Assembly: GCA_938027685.1 (NCBI GenBank)
Contig: CALJAM010000023.1
Location: 33,370 to 97,369 of the forward strand
Direction of reading: 5' to 3'
Length of the DNA stretch: 64,000 nucleotides
From: an uncultured Bryobacteraceae bacterium
GTDB lineage: Bacteria; Acidobacteriota; Terriglobia; Bryobacterales; Bryobacteraceae
Numbering within the stretch: the first letter of the stretch is position 1; every line of letters begins with the position of its first letter. Below, in pieces: positions 1-9,632 of this stretch. The position numbers were made by a program, and so were the translations under genes. The notes under the pieces are model-generated. The model worked only from the letters and a program-made list of their open reading frames with translations, searched no databases and had not been told where the DNA came from.

Positions 1-246
1 GTCGAACCCCGTGCCGAGAAGGTCCAGGTGGTCGCCGCCCGCACTCAATACGGGATTGGGACGCAGGCGGGCCGTGATCAACCGAGCCTCCGCCACAGCG
101 ATGCTCGCACGTTGGGCAAGCAGGCTAAGGTTGTTTTCGAGCGCTTCGGTCAATGCGCGCTCCAAAGTGATGTTCTCGGGCTGCAAGGCTCTTGCCGCCA
201 CCGCGCACCACAGCGCGCTCGCCCACCACTTCGCTATGCTCGCCAT
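1..246 (-). CDS. TolC/CzcC-type outer-membrane efflux protein, N-terminal part (cut by window edge)
   Basis: This is the first 82 residues of an outer-membrane factor for a tripartite efflux pump; the rest lies beyond the left edge. The minus-strand reading opens with a signal peptide (hydrophobic run, then about residue 20 ALQPENITL). It continues into LERALTEALENNLSLLAQRA and a later ARLRPNPVLSAGGD segment, the usual start of the OEP repeat in TolC/CzcC proteins, where a helix is followed by RPNP. An AAGGAGG Shine-Dalgarno lies 4 nt before the ATG at 246, which fixes the start. The small membrane protein at 324-623 lies just upstream in the same direction. Adaptor and RND pump genes would be expected past position 1, but they cannot be seen. 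Confidence 0.8.
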   Translation of the reverse strand, partial: MASIAKWWASALWCAVAARALQPENITLERALTEALENNLSLLAQRASIAVAEARLITARLRPNPVLSAGGDHLDLLGTGFD

Positions 247-323
247 GTCACCTCCTTGGGCCCGCTCCACCGGGTGACACCCCCGGGAAGGCCCTTTTCC
301 TTACGCTTTCCCTGAGGAGCTTC

Positions 324-623
324 TCAGGCGGGAGGAGCGCGTTCGGGATGCTCTTGGACGTCGGGCTGCCGAAGGGAAACGAGAGTGCGGGCAAACCGAA
401 TCCACAACACGCCCAAAAGGGGCTCGATGTGGATGTGCGCTGCGGCTTCCAGCGAGGGAGCGGCCTCGATAGGCGAGAAGATGCAAGCCTGACGCGCCGC
501 CGGGCTGTGCCGGTGCCAGGGGCTGTATAACAACACCGCCAGCGCCAGCACGATCAGAATCAGTGCGGCGCTGGTCAGGCGACCAGACCACCGGGCGGCC
601 ATCGCTGTCCGGGGAGGCCTCAT
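324..623 (-). CDS. Small hypothetical membrane protein upstream of the efflux gene
   Basis: A 99-residue protein with one clear N-terminal membrane segment (about residues 14-36, rich in A/L/I/V). A short His/Pro-rich stretch (WHRHSP) and a Cys (ARQACIF) follow, then a weaker hydrophobic stretch (LLGVLWIRF) and a charged tail. I do not recognise the family. Its position 77 nt upstream of the TolC/CzcC-like gene on the same strand suggests co-transcription with a metal or drug efflux operon. An upstream TTG at 650 could add nine residues. The ATG at 623 is preferred, although neither start has a good Shine-Dalgarno. A short inverted repeat (CCTGAG/CTCAGG, 311-328) overlaps the stop region. It could be spurious, but the membrane profile makes coding plausible. 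Confidence 0.45.
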   Translation of the reverse strand: MRPPRTAMAARWSGRLTSAALILIVLALAVLLYSPWHRHSPAARQACIFSPIEAAPSLEAAAHIHIEPLLGVLWIRFARTLVSLRQPDVQEHPERAPPA

Positions 624-683
624 TGCCGCAACCCGCAACCGAGATTTCAAGATAGCAAAGGATCGGGGGCGGCGCAGTGCCGC

Positions 684-2066
684 CTAGCGGTTCGGGTCCG
701 TCAGCGACGACCCGATCCGTCTCCCGTACTGCCTGGCGCGCTCGAGTATGCGTGCCGCATCGAGCGTCTGGGGGCGCCCGTTGCGCACCAGCCAGCGCCC
801 GTGCACCATGACGTCCTGAACGTCGGATCCCTTCAGCGCGTAAACCATCTGAGAATATATGTCGTAAAGCGGCGTGCCGTGGGCGCGATCGAGCCGCACC
901 GTGATCAGATCCGCATGCTTGCCCGGCTCGAGCGAGCCGACGCGCTCGTGCAGACCGAGCGCCGCCGCGCCGCGGATAGTGGCCATCTCCACCGCCTGCC
1001 GGGCGGTCAAGGCCCGGGGGTCACCCGTGGTGACCTTCTGGAGCTTCGCCGCCAGATCCATTTCCTCGAACAGGTTGAAGTCGTTGTTGCTTCCGGCCGG
1101 GCCGTCGGTGCCCAGGCCTACGGCCAGATCCATGGCGAGCATGCGCGTGACCGGCGCCACGCCGCTGGCCAGCTTGGCGTTGCTCGAAGGGCAGTGGGCG
1201 AGGCCCACGCGGCGCCGCTGAAGAATCGCGAGCTCCTCATCGTCCACCCAAACGACGTGCGCGGCGACCGTTTGCCCTTCGAAAATACCCCAGGAGTCCA
1301 GCAAGCGCACGGGGGACAGGCCGAAGCGTTTCAAGGCTTGCTCGCGGCCCTGGCGGGTCTCGGCCAGGTGCGTCATGAGCGGTACGCCGTAACGGTTGGC
1401 CAGCGCACGTGAGGCGCGGAAGATTTCTTCCGAGGTTGTCTCGTGCGAGTGCGGGGCGACGGCCGGCACGATCAGCGGATCGTCGCGAAAACGGCGGATG
1501 AAACGTTCAGTGAATTCCAGAGCGGCCTGCGGGGTCTTGAAGTCCGGAGCCGGAAAATCGATGACGGTTTCGCCCAGCACCGCGCGCATCCCCGCCTCGC
1601 GCGCGGTTTCGGCGATGACATCCTCGAAGTAGTACATCTCGGCGAAAGTGGTGGTGCCGGAGAGCATCATCTCCAGACAGGCCAGCCGCGTGCCCCAACG
1701 GACGAACTCCGCGTCCACGTTGCGCGCCTCGGCGGGGAAAATGTACTGCTCGAGCCACTCCTGTAGGCGGAGGTCGTCGGCGAGCCCGCGCATCAGCGAC
1801 ATGGGAGCGTGCGTGTGGGCGTTGATCAAGCCCGGCGCAAGCAGGCACTGGCGGCAGTCGAGCTTGCGGCCTCGATAGCGCCGCTCGACTTCGGCCCGGA
1901 TACCTACCGACACGATGCGGTCGCCCCGAACCGCAACCGCGCCATCCTCAATCACGCGCCGTTCGGCGTTCATCGTGATTACCCAGCGTGCGGTGACGAT
2001 CCAATCCGCGGGCTCGGCAGCCCACACCCGAGCGGCCAGCAGACTAACGGCGAAGATACGATGCAT
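684..2066 (-). CDS. Amidohydrolase of the MtaD / S-adenosylhomocysteine deaminase type, apparently exported
   Basis: A 460-residue metal-dependent hydrolase of the ATZ/TRZ-MtaD group. Relatives deaminate 5'-methylthioadenosine, S-adenosylhomocysteine or other adenosine-like compounds to inosine derivatives. Visible motifs are the metal-binding HxH (NAHTHAP, about residue 86), the TTTFAEMYYFE region, the metal His in THLAET and the catalytic Asp in GLGTDGPAGSNND. The C-terminal LEPGKHADL is typical of the family. It is the last gene of a nucleoside operon and its start overlaps cdd by 23 nt. Oddly, residues 1-18 (MHRIFAVSLLAARVWAAE) look like a signal peptide, which would place the enzyme in the periplasm; known MtaD enzymes are cytoplasmic. 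Upstream in-frame starts would lie inside cdd, so ATG 2066 is chosen. Exact substrate is uncertain. Confidence 0.82.
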   Translation of the reverse strand: MHRIFAVSLLAARVWAAEPADWIVTARWVITMNAERRVIEDGAVAVRGDRIVSVGIRAEVERRYRGRKLDCRQCLLAPGLINAHTHAPMSLMRGLADDLRLQEWLEQYIFPAEARNVDAEFVRWGTRLACLEMMLSGTTTFAEMYYFEDVIAETAREAGMRAVLGETVIDFPAPDFKTPQAALEFTERFIRRFRDDPLIVPAVAPHSHETTSEEIFRASRALANRYGVPLMTHLAETRQGREQALKRFGLSPVRLLDSWGIFEGQTVAAHVVWVDDEELAILQRRRVGLAHCPSSNAKLASGVAPVTRMLAMDLAVGLGTDGPAGSNNDFNLFEEMDLAAKLQKVTTGDPRALTARQAVEMATIRGAAALGLHERVGSLEPGKHADLITVRLDRAHGTPLYDIYSQMVYALKGSDVQDVMVHGRWLVRNGRPQTLDAARILERARQYGRRIGSSLTDPNR

Positions 2067-2433
2067 CGAAGGGCCTGGGAAGCAGGTCGCTAAGCCGCAG
2101 GATCTGGATGGCTCCAACACCGTCGGACAGCACGATCTCCAGATCACCGGCGTATTCCCAAAGTAGTTGCCGACAGGCTCCGCAGGGAGGGGCGGGAGCC
2201 GCGCCCTTCGTCACGATCGCAAGGCGGCGAAATTCCCGCACGCCTTCCGAAAGCGCCTTCAGCAGCGCCACGCGCTCGGCGCAAACGGTGAGACCGTAGG
2301 TGGCGTTCTCGACATTGCAACCCGTCCAGACGCGACCGTCAGCGTCTTCCAGCGCCGCACCCACGCGGAAGCCCGAATAGGGCGCGCAGGCGTGTTCGCG
2401 GGCGCGCATGGCGGCTGCGATAAGGGAATCCAT
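2044..2433 (-). CDS. cdd: Cytidine deaminase
   Basis: A 129-residue, T-form (homotetrameric size) cytidine deaminase that converts cytidine and deoxycytidine to uridine and deoxyuridine in the cytoplasm. The zinc site is complete: the C-A-E motif in GLTVCAERVAL (Cys ligand and proton-shuttling Glu) and PCGACRQLL with two Cys ligands. The N-terminal APYSGFRVGAAL and GCNVENATYG segments are family hallmarks. It starts one nucleotide after the stop of the purine nucleoside phosphorylase gene, so the genes are translationally linked. Its 3' end overlaps the next deaminase gene. Uridine produced here would feed the pyrimidine phosphorylase at the head of the operon. Confidence 0.95.
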   Translation of the reverse strand: MDSLIAAAMRAREHACAPYSGFRVGAALEDADGRVWTGCNVENATYGLTVCAERVALLKALSEGVREFRRLAIVTKGAAPAPPCGACRQLLWEYAGDLEIVLSDGVGAIQILRLSDLLPRPFDASYLRR

Positions 2434-2434
2434 C

Positions 2435-3274
2435 TCACACTCCGTTGGGCCGCTCCCCTTCGGCGGCCAGGCGCGGCAACAACGCCTCGAGCAAGCGCTC
2501 CAGCTGATCGCGGACCAGGCGGCCGGCTTCGAGCACCTCGCTGTGCGAGAGGGGCCCCGGCGCTAGACCCGCAGCCAGGTTGGTGACGCACGAGATGGCC
2601 AGCACGGGCACGCCCATGTGGCGTGCCGCGATCGCCTCGGGCACGGTGGACATGCCCACCAAATCGGCGCCAATGGCGCGCAGAAAACGGATTTCGGCCG
2701 GGGTTTCGTAGCTGGGGCCCAGCATGGCGGCGTAGACGCCCTCCGCCAAGGGGATGCCGAGCTCGTCGGCGGTCCGGCGCGCCAGGCGCCGCAGCCGCTC
2801 CGGGTAAGCCTCGCTCATGTCAGGGAACCGCGGCCCGAGGCTTTCGTCGTTGGGACCCACCAGCGGGTTGGAGCCCTGAAGGTTGATGTGATCGGAAATT
2901 AGCACCAGCAGCCCGCGCCGGACCGTCGGATTGATGCCGCCGGCGGCATTGGTCAGCACCAGCACACGGATGCCGAGTTTTGCCAGCACGCGCACGCCAA
3001 AGACGACCCGGTCCGGCGGATAGCCCTCGTACAGGTGCGCTCTCCCGGCCATCACCGCCACCGCCAGATCGCCCAGCCGGCCGAGGATCAGGCGGCCCGC
3101 GTGCCCCTCGGCCGTGGAGACGGGCCAATGCGGGATACGGTCGTAAGGGATCTCGCAGCACGTGTTCAAGCGCTGAGCGAATCCACCCAGCCCGCTGCCC
3201 AACACGACGCCGACGTGCGGACTCAACTCGCAACGCCCGCGAAGATACGCTAACGCCTCGTCGAGATCCTTCAT
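2435..3274 (-). CDS. punA: Purine nucleoside phosphorylase (trimeric type)
   Basis: A 279-residue trimeric-type purine nucleoside phosphorylase, which cleaves inosine and guanosine with phosphate to base and ribose-1-phosphate. Evidence: GVVLGSGLGGFA near the N-terminus, GRAHLYEGY, LTNAAGGIN, YETPAEIR with the conserved Glu, MSTVPEA, and CVTNLAAG with the Asn that favours 6-oxopurines. The ATG at 3274 overlaps the TGA of nupC (ATGA), indicating translational coupling. The longer in-frame extension upstream lies inside nupC and looks unlike protein. The gene sits between the nucleoside transporter and cdd in the salvage operon. Confidence 0.93.
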   Translation of the reverse strand: MKDLDEALAYLRGRCELSPHVGVVLGSGLGGFAQRLNTCCEIPYDRIPHWPVSTAEGHAGRLILGRLGDLAVAVMAGRAHLYEGYPPDRVVFGVRVLAKLGIRVLVLTNAAGGINPTVRRGLLVLISDHINLQGSNPLVGPNDESLGPRFPDMSEAYPERLRRLARRTADELGIPLAEGVYAAMLGPSYETPAEIRFLRAIGADLVGMSTVPEAIAARHMGVPVLAISCVTNLAAGLAPGPLSHSEVLEAGRLVRDQLERLLEALLPRLAAEGERPNGV

Positions 3275-4494
3275 AGCAGCATCCCCGCGATGGCGGCCGA
3301 CATGAAGTTGGCCAGCGAACCGACGGCCACAGCCCTGATTCCGAGACGCGCCAGATCCGACTTGCGGTTGGGCGCCAGCGCCCCGATGCCGCCGATCTGT
3401 ATCGCGATCGAGCTGAAGTTGGCAAAGCCGCACAAAGCGTAGGTGGCGATGACGAATGAGCGCGGCTCCAGCTGCGAACGGAGAGGGCCCAGTTGCATAA
3501 AGGCCACGAACTCGTTCAGCACCAGACGCGTGCCGAGCAGGTTCCCGATGGCGGGCGCGTCACGCCAACTCACGCCCAGCAGCCAGGCAATCGGAGCAAA
3601 CAGCACGCCGAAGAGCTTCTCGAGCGAACCCGGGAACCAGCCCATGCCAGGCAGGCTGTGCACCCAACCCAGGATGCCGTTCGCCATGGCGATCAGGGCC
3701 AGAAAGGCGATGAGCATGCCAGCGATGTTCAACGCAAGCTGGAGCCCCTCGCCGGCCCCACGGGCGGCCGCGTCGATCAGATTCACGCCGGGTTTCTCCA
3801 CCCGCACCTCGACTCGCCCCGCCGTTTCCGGCTGCTCGGTCTCGGGAATGAACATCTTCGCCAGCAGGATCGTCGCGGGAGCCGTCATGATCACGGCGGT
3901 CAATAGGTGTTTGATGTCCACGCCCGCGATCTTGACATAGGCGGCCATCACCGCTCCCGAAACGTGCGCCATCCCGCTCACCATCACGGTGAACAGCTCG
4001 GACTGCGTGAGCCGGGGCAGAAAAGGCCGTATCGTCAGCGGCGCTTCCGTCTGACCCATGAAAATGCTGGCGGCGACGTTGGTGGACTCGGCGCCGCTGG
4101 CGCCCATGACGCGCTGCATCAGCACGGCCATCGCCCGGATGACAAGCTGCATGACGCCCAGATAATACAGGATCGAGAAGAACGACGCGATGAAGATCAC
4201 GATGGGCAACACTTGGAAGGCGAACACCACGCCCATCGGACCGCTCTTGTCGCCCAGCGCGCCAAAGACGAAGCGGCTGCCCGCCTCGGCGTAATTCAAC
4301 AGGGCGTTGACCCCCGCACTGGCCGCTTCGAACAGCTTCCCGACAGGCGTCTTCAGGACCAGGAACGCAAAGAGAAACTGCAGGCCCAAGCCCCAAGCGA
4401 GCAGGCGGAGCCGGATGGCGCTGCGTCGCCGCGAGAACAGGTACGCGGCCGCGAGGATCGCGACCAGCCCCAGAGCGCCGGTGAAGCGGCTCAT
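3271..4494 (-). CDS. nupC: NupC/CNT-family concentrative nucleoside transporter
   Basis: A 407-residue inner-membrane protein of the concentrative nucleoside transporter family, which imports nucleosides by cation symport. It shows many hydrophobic segments. Family features are LKTPVGKLFE, the Nucleos_tra2_N region, the gate-like GQTEAPL motif (about residue 148), SGMAHVSGAVMAAY, and NEFVAFMQL with the nearby C-terminal ALCGFANFSSIAIQIGG. All are normal for the family and no key segment is missing. It follows the pyrimidine phosphorylase gene with only a single base between (stop ends at 4496, ATG at 4494). It overlaps the purine phosphorylase gene by 4 nt, so import and phosphorolysis are expected to be co-expressed. 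Confidence 0.93.
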   Translation of the reverse strand: MSRFTGALGLVAILAAAYLFSRRRSAIRLRLLAWGLGLQFLFAFLVLKTPVGKLFEAASAGVNALLNYAEAGSRFVFGALGDKSGPMGVVFAFQVLPIVIFIASFFSILYYLGVMQLVIRAMAVLMQRVMGASGAESTNVAASIFMGQTEAPLTIRPFLPRLTQSELFTVMVSGMAHVSGAVMAAYVKIAGVDIKHLLTAVIMTAPATILLAKMFIPETEQPETAGRVEVRVEKPGVNLIDAAARGAGEGLQLALNIAGMLIAFLALIAMANGILGWVHSLPGMGWFPGSLEKLFGVLFAPIAWLLGVSWRDAPAIGNLLGTRLVLNEFVAFMQLGPLRSQLEPRSFVIATYALCGFANFSSIAIQIGGIGALAPNRKSDLARLGIRAVAVGSLANFMSAAIAGMLL

Positions 4495-4495
4495 G

Positions 4496-5803
4496 CTAAC
4501 TGACGACTTCCAGGATCAGGTCGTACTCTTCCGGCGGCTGGTTCGAGATGCGGAAGGCGTCTTCGACCAGCTGGGCGGCCTCCTCCACGTGATCCTCACG
4601 CGTATAGTAAAGGCGGCAGAGCACCGAGTCCGTCTCCACGCGATGGCCGGGCTTGACTTCCAGGATCACGCCGACGGCGGGATCGATCTGATCCTCCTTG
4701 CGGTCGCGGCCGGCCCCGATCATCATCGCCGCGCGGCCGATGTCCTCGGCATCGATCGAGCTCACGAAGCCGGCGCGTGGGGAGGTTACCTCGCGCACTC
4801 CCGTCGCGTTGGGCAGGAGCTCGAAGCGGTCGAGCACCTGCGGATTGCCGCCCTGCGCCTGGATGACTTCCTTCAGCTTGCGGTAGCCGGAGCCGTCCAG
4901 CAGCTTCCGCTGGGCGATCTCGCGGGCCTCTTCCAGCGTGGGCGCGACCTTGCCCAGGTGGATCATGCGCGCGGCCAGCTCGAGGGAAAGCCGGGTCAGG
5001 TCCGCCGGACCCGCATTCTGCAACGTCTGCGAGACCTCCATCACTTCCAGTGCGTTGCCCACGGCGAAGCCGAGCGGCTGGTTCATGTCGGTAATCAGCG
5101 CCTGGACTTTCACGTTCATGCGGCGACCGATGCCGACCATCAACTGGGCCAGGCGACGGGCGTCCACCTGCCGCTTCATGAAAGCGCCCGAGCCGACCTT
5201 GACGTCCAGCACCAGCGCGTCCAGTCCCATGGCCAGCTTTTTCGACATGATGGAGGAGGCAATCAGCGGGATCGAGTCCACGGTAGCCGTGGCGTCCCGC
5301 AGCGCGTAGAGCTTGCCGTCGGCCGGGGCGATTTCCCCACTCTGCCCGGCGAAACAAAGACCGACGCGGCGCAGCTGGTCGCGAAACTCCTGCGGACTCA
5401 GGTCGGTGCGAAAGCCCGGGATCGATTCCAGTTTGTCGATCGTGCCGCCAGTGAAGCCCAGCCCGCGTCCCGTAATCATGGGCACGACCACACCCGCGGC
5501 CGCAGCCAGCGGCGCTGCGATCAGGCTGGTCTTGTCTCCCACACCCCCGGTGGAATGTTTGTCGACCTTCACGCCCGGGACGTCGGAAAGATCCATCTTT
5601 TGCCCCGAACGGATCATGCAGTCAGTCAGTGCGGTCACCTCCCGATCGCTCATGCCCGTGAAATAAACGGCCATAAGAAAAGCGGCCATCTGATAGTCGG
5701 GAATCCCGCCCTGGACATAGCCTTCCACCAGCCAGGAAATTTCCTCCGGGCTGAGCTCTTCACCGTTGCGCTTCCGCTGGATCAGGTCAACAACTCGCAT
5801 CAT
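4496..5803 (-). CDS. Pyrimidine-nucleoside (thymidine) phosphorylase
   Basis: A 435-residue nucleoside phosphorylase II enzyme cleaving thymidine, deoxyuridine or uridine to base and (deoxy)ribose-1-phosphate. The N-terminal helical domain has DLIQRKRNGEELS; the phosphate loop is KHSTGGVGDKTS (about residues 82-93). GRGLGFTGGTIDKLESIPG, ITDMNQPLG and a C-terminal PYNP_C barrel (about residues 345-420) complete the fold. Length matches DeoA/Pdp enzymes. It is the first gene of a five-gene nucleoside operon. Two adjacent ATG codons (5803 and 5800) are possible starts behind a weak AGGG. Motifs alone do not separate thymidine-specific DeoA from broad-range Pdp, so no symbol is given. Confidence 0.93.
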   Translation of the reverse strand: MMRVVDLIQRKRNGEELSPEEISWLVEGYVQGGIPDYQMAAFLMAVYFTGMSDREVTALTDCMIRSGQKMDLSDVPGVKVDKHSTGGVGDKTSLIAAPLAAAAGVVVPMITGRGLGFTGGTIDKLESIPGFRTDLSPQEFRDQLRRVGLCFAGQSGEIAPADGKLYALRDATATVDSIPLIASSIMSKKLAMGLDALVLDVKVGSGAFMKRQVDARRLAQLMVGIGRRMNVKVQALITDMNQPLGFAVGNALEVMEVSQTLQNAGPADLTRLSLELAARMIHLGKVAPTLEEAREIAQRKLLDGSGYRKLKEVIQAQGGNPQVLDRFELLPNATGVREVTSPRAGFVSSIDAEDIGRAAMMIGAGRDRKEDQIDPAVGVILEVKPGHRVETDSVLCRLYYTREDHVEEAAQLVEDAFRISNQPPEEYDLILEVVS

Positions 5804-5950
5804 CCGGGACCCTGAAAACTCAAGTTATCGGCTGCACCGCTGGGTGCCTGGCGCCGCATCAGGGCGCACTTAGCCGTCGGCCGCCCGGCCTGCCGCCGAG
5901 ACCTTAGGCTAACATCTTGACCGCCCGAAAGTAAAGGAGCGCGCGACCGC

Positions 5951-5966
5951 CCTGCGGCCGCGCAGG
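5951..5966. terminator. Possible hairpin downstream of the TonB receptor gene
   Basis: A CCTGCG/CGCAGG inverted repeat with a GCCG loop lies 25 nt past the receptor stop codon on the minus strand. The stem is only 6 bp and has no T-tract, so the call is weak. The rest of 5804-5990 holds the leader of the nucleoside operon, with no clear promoter hexamers. Confidence 0.25.
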
Positions 5967-5990
5967 CGACCGCTTGTGCCCGCTGCCTCG

Positions 5991-8900
5991 CTAAAACAAC
6001 AGCTTCAGCCCGAGCTGGAGCTGCCGGGGCGAATTGGCCTGCGTACTGATCTGGCCGAAGGTGCTCGAGGTCACGCTCGTGTTGGGGCTGCCGAAGCGGA
6101 CCGTGTTGAAAGCGTTGAATGCTTCCACTCGGAACTGTAGCGTCTTGCGCTCCCGGGGCTGGAACTCCTTGAAAATCGAAAGGTCCCAGTTGCGCACCCC
6201 GGGCGAACGGATGTCGGGTACGGTTGGCGTCAGGTTGCCGAAAGTGAACGGTGCCGGTTGGGAAAAAACGCTGGTGTCGAAGTAGCGCGTCAAGCGTTGG
6301 CGGATGTCGCCGGTAAGCTTTCCGCTGCGGCCGTTGTTGTTGGCGTACTGTACGGGGCTGAAAATGCCCGCAACGTTGTTGGCCGTAATGCCGAGGGGCG
6401 TACCCGTCTGATAGGTGGTGATGCCGTTGAACTGCCAGCCGCCAAGCATGGCATTGGTCAGGCGACCCCAGTTCGAGCCTATGCGCCGGCCGCGGCCGAA
6501 GGGCAGCTCGAAAATGTAGCTCACCACGAAGCGGTGCGCGATGTCGTAATCGGTCAGCGAACGGGAGGCGCGAATGTAATAGCTGTTCTGGTGCCGGAGA
6601 CCCTCATGAATGGCCTTGGCCCACGTGTAGCTGCCCTCGAAATAAATGCCGCGCGAGAAGCGACGACTGAAGGTGGTCTGCAAGGAGTGGTAGTTGGAGG
6701 AAGCGCCCGTGGAGTATAACGGGATGACGTCGGTGAACTGCGGATAAGGGCGCAGCAGCTGCGCGATGCTGATCCTCGGTGTAGCCAGCACCCCGCTGTT
6801 CACAATCCCGTAAAAGGGATTCTCCACGGTCTGATTGAGCTTCGAGCCCCAGGACATGTACGTCGGATGCACCTGGTTCAGGCTCAAGCCGCTTTCGTCG
6901 TTGCGGGAAAGCTGCAGGCCGCGGCTGCCCACATAGGCGACCTCGAGCAGCACGTCCGCGGGCAGGTTGCGCTGTATGTTCAGATTCCACTGCATGTACC
7001 AGGGCGTCAGCGTCTCGCGCAGGGGCGCCTGGATGTTGGCCCCGGCCTGCGTCAGCAGTCCCTGCGAGGCCCCGGGGGGCTTCTCGAAGCCCTGCGGGAA
7101 CGGGTTGGAGAGCAACCGCAGGGGCGTGATCCCGTCAATAGTGGTAACCCAGGGCGTTTCCGTCCGGAAGCCGAAGGGACCCACGGTGCCGTGAGCCTGC
7201 TGATAGGAGATGGCGAATACGTGCCCGTAACCGCCCCGAATGACCGTGTTGGACGTGACCTGATACGCGAAGCCGAAGCGCGGCGCCAGGTTGTTCTTGT
7301 CCATAACGTACTGGGTCCGCGGTCGGCCTTCGACACCCACGAACACCAGCCCGCCGGTCAGGTGCGAATACCCCGCCACTTTGTCCGCCAGCGGCGAGCG
7401 CGCCGAGGGATCAAAATAATTCATGCGGTTGTAACGCTCGGTCCGCGGCGTGTCCAGGTCGTAGCGCACGCCCAGGTTCAGAGTAAGTCTGCGGGTGACG
7501 CGCCAGTCATCTTGCAAGTAGACAGCGGTGTAGGTGCTCTGGGTGGCGGCATCCTTGAAATTCTGGATGAGGGACCCGCTGCTGCCCGTCCCCAGCAATA
7601 GGCTGGCGATCGAGTTGCCGCGATTAGCGGCCGCGCGATTCGGGTCGGGCCCCTGAGTGAAGGCCGCCGTGAAAGCGAACGTCCCCGAGGGTGCGCGGGA
7701 CTCGCGGTTGTTCACGCGGATGAGGCGTCCCTCGTAACCCGCCTTCAGGGTGTGGGCGCCCCTGAGCTTGGTCACGCTGCCCTGCAGGGTGTAAGTCATG
7801 AAGGCATTGCGCCGATGGTCCTGGTTGCCCAGGGTGGTGTAGTTGGAAGCCTGGATGCGCGGGAACATGGGGAGCCCTCCCGCTGTGTCCAGGGCCGCCG
7901 GGAAGCCGAGCGAGGAAGCCGGAAAGCCCAGCCCCAGATTCTCATAGAGGTACAGGCTGCGAGCCAGCGCGCCGCGGATCGTAAGGACGGTGGTCGGGTT
8001 AGGCGTCATCGTGTAGTCGATGACGCCGTTGTGCATGCGATTCCGCTCATTGTTGTTGGTCTCGGCCGCCTTGAGTTCCTGGGGCCAGAGCACGGGCGGA
8101 AGATTGTCCTGATTGCGGTAGGAGTAACGCACGAAGAAGCGATGATTGGCCGAGAAGTTGTGATCCAAGCGCCCGTCGATCTGGTCGATGTCCAGATGAG
8201 TGGACCCCTGTGCGTAATAATTATTCGCTTCCGTGTAGGGCGCACCCTGCGTGTTCGGCTGGGGATAGAACTTCATGATGTTACGCGCTACCGGATCCTG
8301 CCGGGCGCCGGGAATCAGGTTGCCCGGAAAAGGATCGCGTACGTAGCCGCTGCCGGAAGGACGCGTCGTGAAAGGATCATAAATGATCACCGGATTATTG
8401 GGGCCCGCGAAAGTCCGCGAAAAATCGCCAGCTCGCTGCAAGGCGGTAGGCACGGTCGTCGTGCGCGAAGCGAAGCTGCGCTGACGCAGACCTTCGTAGG
8501 AAGTCATGAAAAAGGTCCGGTCCCTGCGGATGGGGCCGCCCAGGGTGCCCCCGTACTGGCTGCGCTTGAAACTGGCCAGCGGGATCCCGCGCATGTTGTT
8601 GTAGAAGGTGTTGGCGTCCATCTTGGAGTTGCGCAGGAACTCATAGGCCGACCCGTGGAACTCGTTGGTTCCCGACTTGTAAACCACGTTGAGGACGCTG
8701 CCCGCCGTGCGGCCGTACTCGGCGGGAAAATTGGCGCCCAGTACCTTAAACTCGCCGATGGCGTCCACGCTCGGGAAGGCCGAAATGCCCGAGTAACCCT
8801 GCACTGTAGGATGGGAGGCCGTCGCGCCGTCGATCAGCGTCTCCATCATCGAGGTCCGCGCGCCGTTGATCGAGTAACTCATGCTGTTGTAGTTGTTGCC

Positions 8901-9458
8901 GATCGAGCCGGCTACGCCGGGCGTCAGGTAAATCAGCGAGTAAATATTCCGGGTGTTGAGCGGCAGGTTCAGAATGGCCCGATTGGAAACCAGCTTGGCG
9001 ACGGTCGAGGAAGCCGTTTCGATGCTGGAAACGGCGGCCTCCACAGTGATGCGCTCGGTGATTTCGCCCACTGCCATGGCAATATCCACGCGGGCCTGCT
9101 GCGCCACTGCCAGCTCGATGCCGGTGCGTACGAACTTCTTGAAGCCCGGGGCGGTCGCTTCCAGGGTGTAAAGGCCGGGCTGCAGCGGGGTAAGGACGTA
9201 GCGGCCGGTTCCGTCGCTGCGCGTCTCCGTCTTCACGTTGGTGGCGACGTTGATGGCGACGACAGCAACATCCGGAATCGCAGCGCCGGAAGCGTCGGTC
9301 ACGTTGCCCAGCAGGCTGGCGCCGAAGGTCTGAGCGCAGGCGGGCGGCGCCGACCATACGGCCGTCAACACCGCGGCGGCGGTCAGGCACACGGCGGCCG
9401 CACGAAAAGCGCGTCCGACGGTTCCCGCTAGCGCTTGTGAACAAAGTGTGTTGCCCAT
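5991..9458 (-). CDS. TonB-dependent receptor, Oar-like, with carboxypeptidase-regulatory-like N-domain
   Basis: A 1155-residue outer-membrane receptor of the large acidobacterial type, presumed to import oligosaccharides or other bulky ligands. Order: signal peptide (residues 1 to about 43, ending ACAQ), an Ig-like carboxypeptidase-regulatory domain ([16 protein letters not shown] to about residue 130), a plug domain ([35 protein letters not shown]) and a long beta-barrel ending LQLGLKLLF with the usual terminal Phe. GGAAGGAGG lies 6 nt before ATG 9458 and decides the start. There is no SusD neighbour. The isomerase-like, oxidoreductase and sulfatase genes upstream on the same strand suggest a carbohydrate ligand, but a 174-bp gap separates them, so co-transcription is uncertain. 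Confidence 0.92.
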   Translation of the reverse strand: MGNTLCSQALAGTVGRAFRAAAVCLTAAAVLTAVWSAPPACAQTFGASLLGNVTDASGAAIPDVAVVAINVATNVKTETRSDGTGRYVLTPLQPGLYTLEATAPGFKKFVRTGIELAVAQQARVDIAMAVGEITERITVEAAVSSIETASSTVAKLVSNRAILNLPLNTRNIYSLIYLTPGVAGSIGNNYNSMSYSINGARTSMMETLIDGATASHPTVQGYSGISAFPSVDAIGEFKVLGANFPAEYGRTAGSVLNVVYKSGTNEFHGSAYEFLRNSKMDANTFYNNMRGIPLASFKRSQYGGTLGGPIRRDRTFFMTSYEGLRQRSFASRTTTVPTALQRAGDFSRTFAGPNNPVIIYDPFTTRPSGSGYVRDPFPGNLIPGARQDPVARNIMKFYPQPNTQGAPYTEANNYYAQGSTHLDIDQIDGRLDHNFSANHRFFVRYSYRNQDNLPPVLWPQELKAAETNNNERNRMHNGVIDYTMTPNPTTVLTIRGALARSLYLYENLGLGFPASSLGFPAALDTAGGLPMFPRIQASNYTTLGNQDHRRNAFMTYTLQGSVTKLRGAHTLKAGYEGRLIRVNNRESRAPSGTFAFTAAFTQGPDPNRAAANRGNSIASLLLGTGSSGSLIQNFKDAATQSTYTAVYLQDDWRVTRRLTLNLGVRYDLDTPRTERYNRMNYFDPSARSPLADKVAGYSHLTGGLVFVGVEGRPRTQYVMDKNNLAPRFGFAYQVTSNTVIRGGYGHVFAISYQQAHGTVGPFGFRTETPWVTTIDGITPLRLLSNPFPQGFEKPPGASQGLLTQAGANIQAPLRETLTPWYMQWNLNIQRNLPADVLLEVAYVGSRGLQLSRNDESGLSLNQVHPTYMSWGSKLNQTVENPFYGIVNSGVLATPRISIAQLLRPYPQFTDVIPLYSTGASSNYHSLQTTFSRRFSRGIYFEGSYTWAKAIHEGLRHQNSYYIRASRSLTDYDIAHRFVVSYIFELPFGRGRRIGSNWGRLTNAMLGGWQFNGITTYQTGTPLGITANNVAGIFSPVQYANNNGRSGKLTGDIRQRLTRYFDTSVFSQPAPFTFGNLTPTVPDIRSPGVRNWDLSIFKEFQPRERKTLQFRVEAFNAFNTVRFGSPNTSVTSSTFGQISTQANSPRQLQLGLKLLF

Positions 9459-9632
9459 CGCATTCCCTCCTTCCAAACGCTCGAGACAAACCTCCCTTGG
9501 GCCGCGGCTCCGCCAGGCAGTCGTGCGGCCGCGGTGGGTCCGCAATTCCCCCTTAATGATACGTCACGGGTTGGCCGGAAGGCCGCACCGGTCTACCGGA
9601 CGTCGCGCAGCGCCTTGCGGCAGCCGGCGTCC

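Noticed and set aside
4307..5815. Plus-strand open frame of 502 codons opposite the pyrimidine phosphorylase and nupC genes
   Set aside because: Low-complexity His/Arg/Asp-rich product, antisense to two well-supported genes.
7752..9431. Long plus-strand open frame (559 codons) across the TonB receptor gene
   Set aside because: It is antisense to a receptor with clear motifs, and its product is Arg/His/Gly-rich without domains. Long antisense frames are expected in GC-rich genes.
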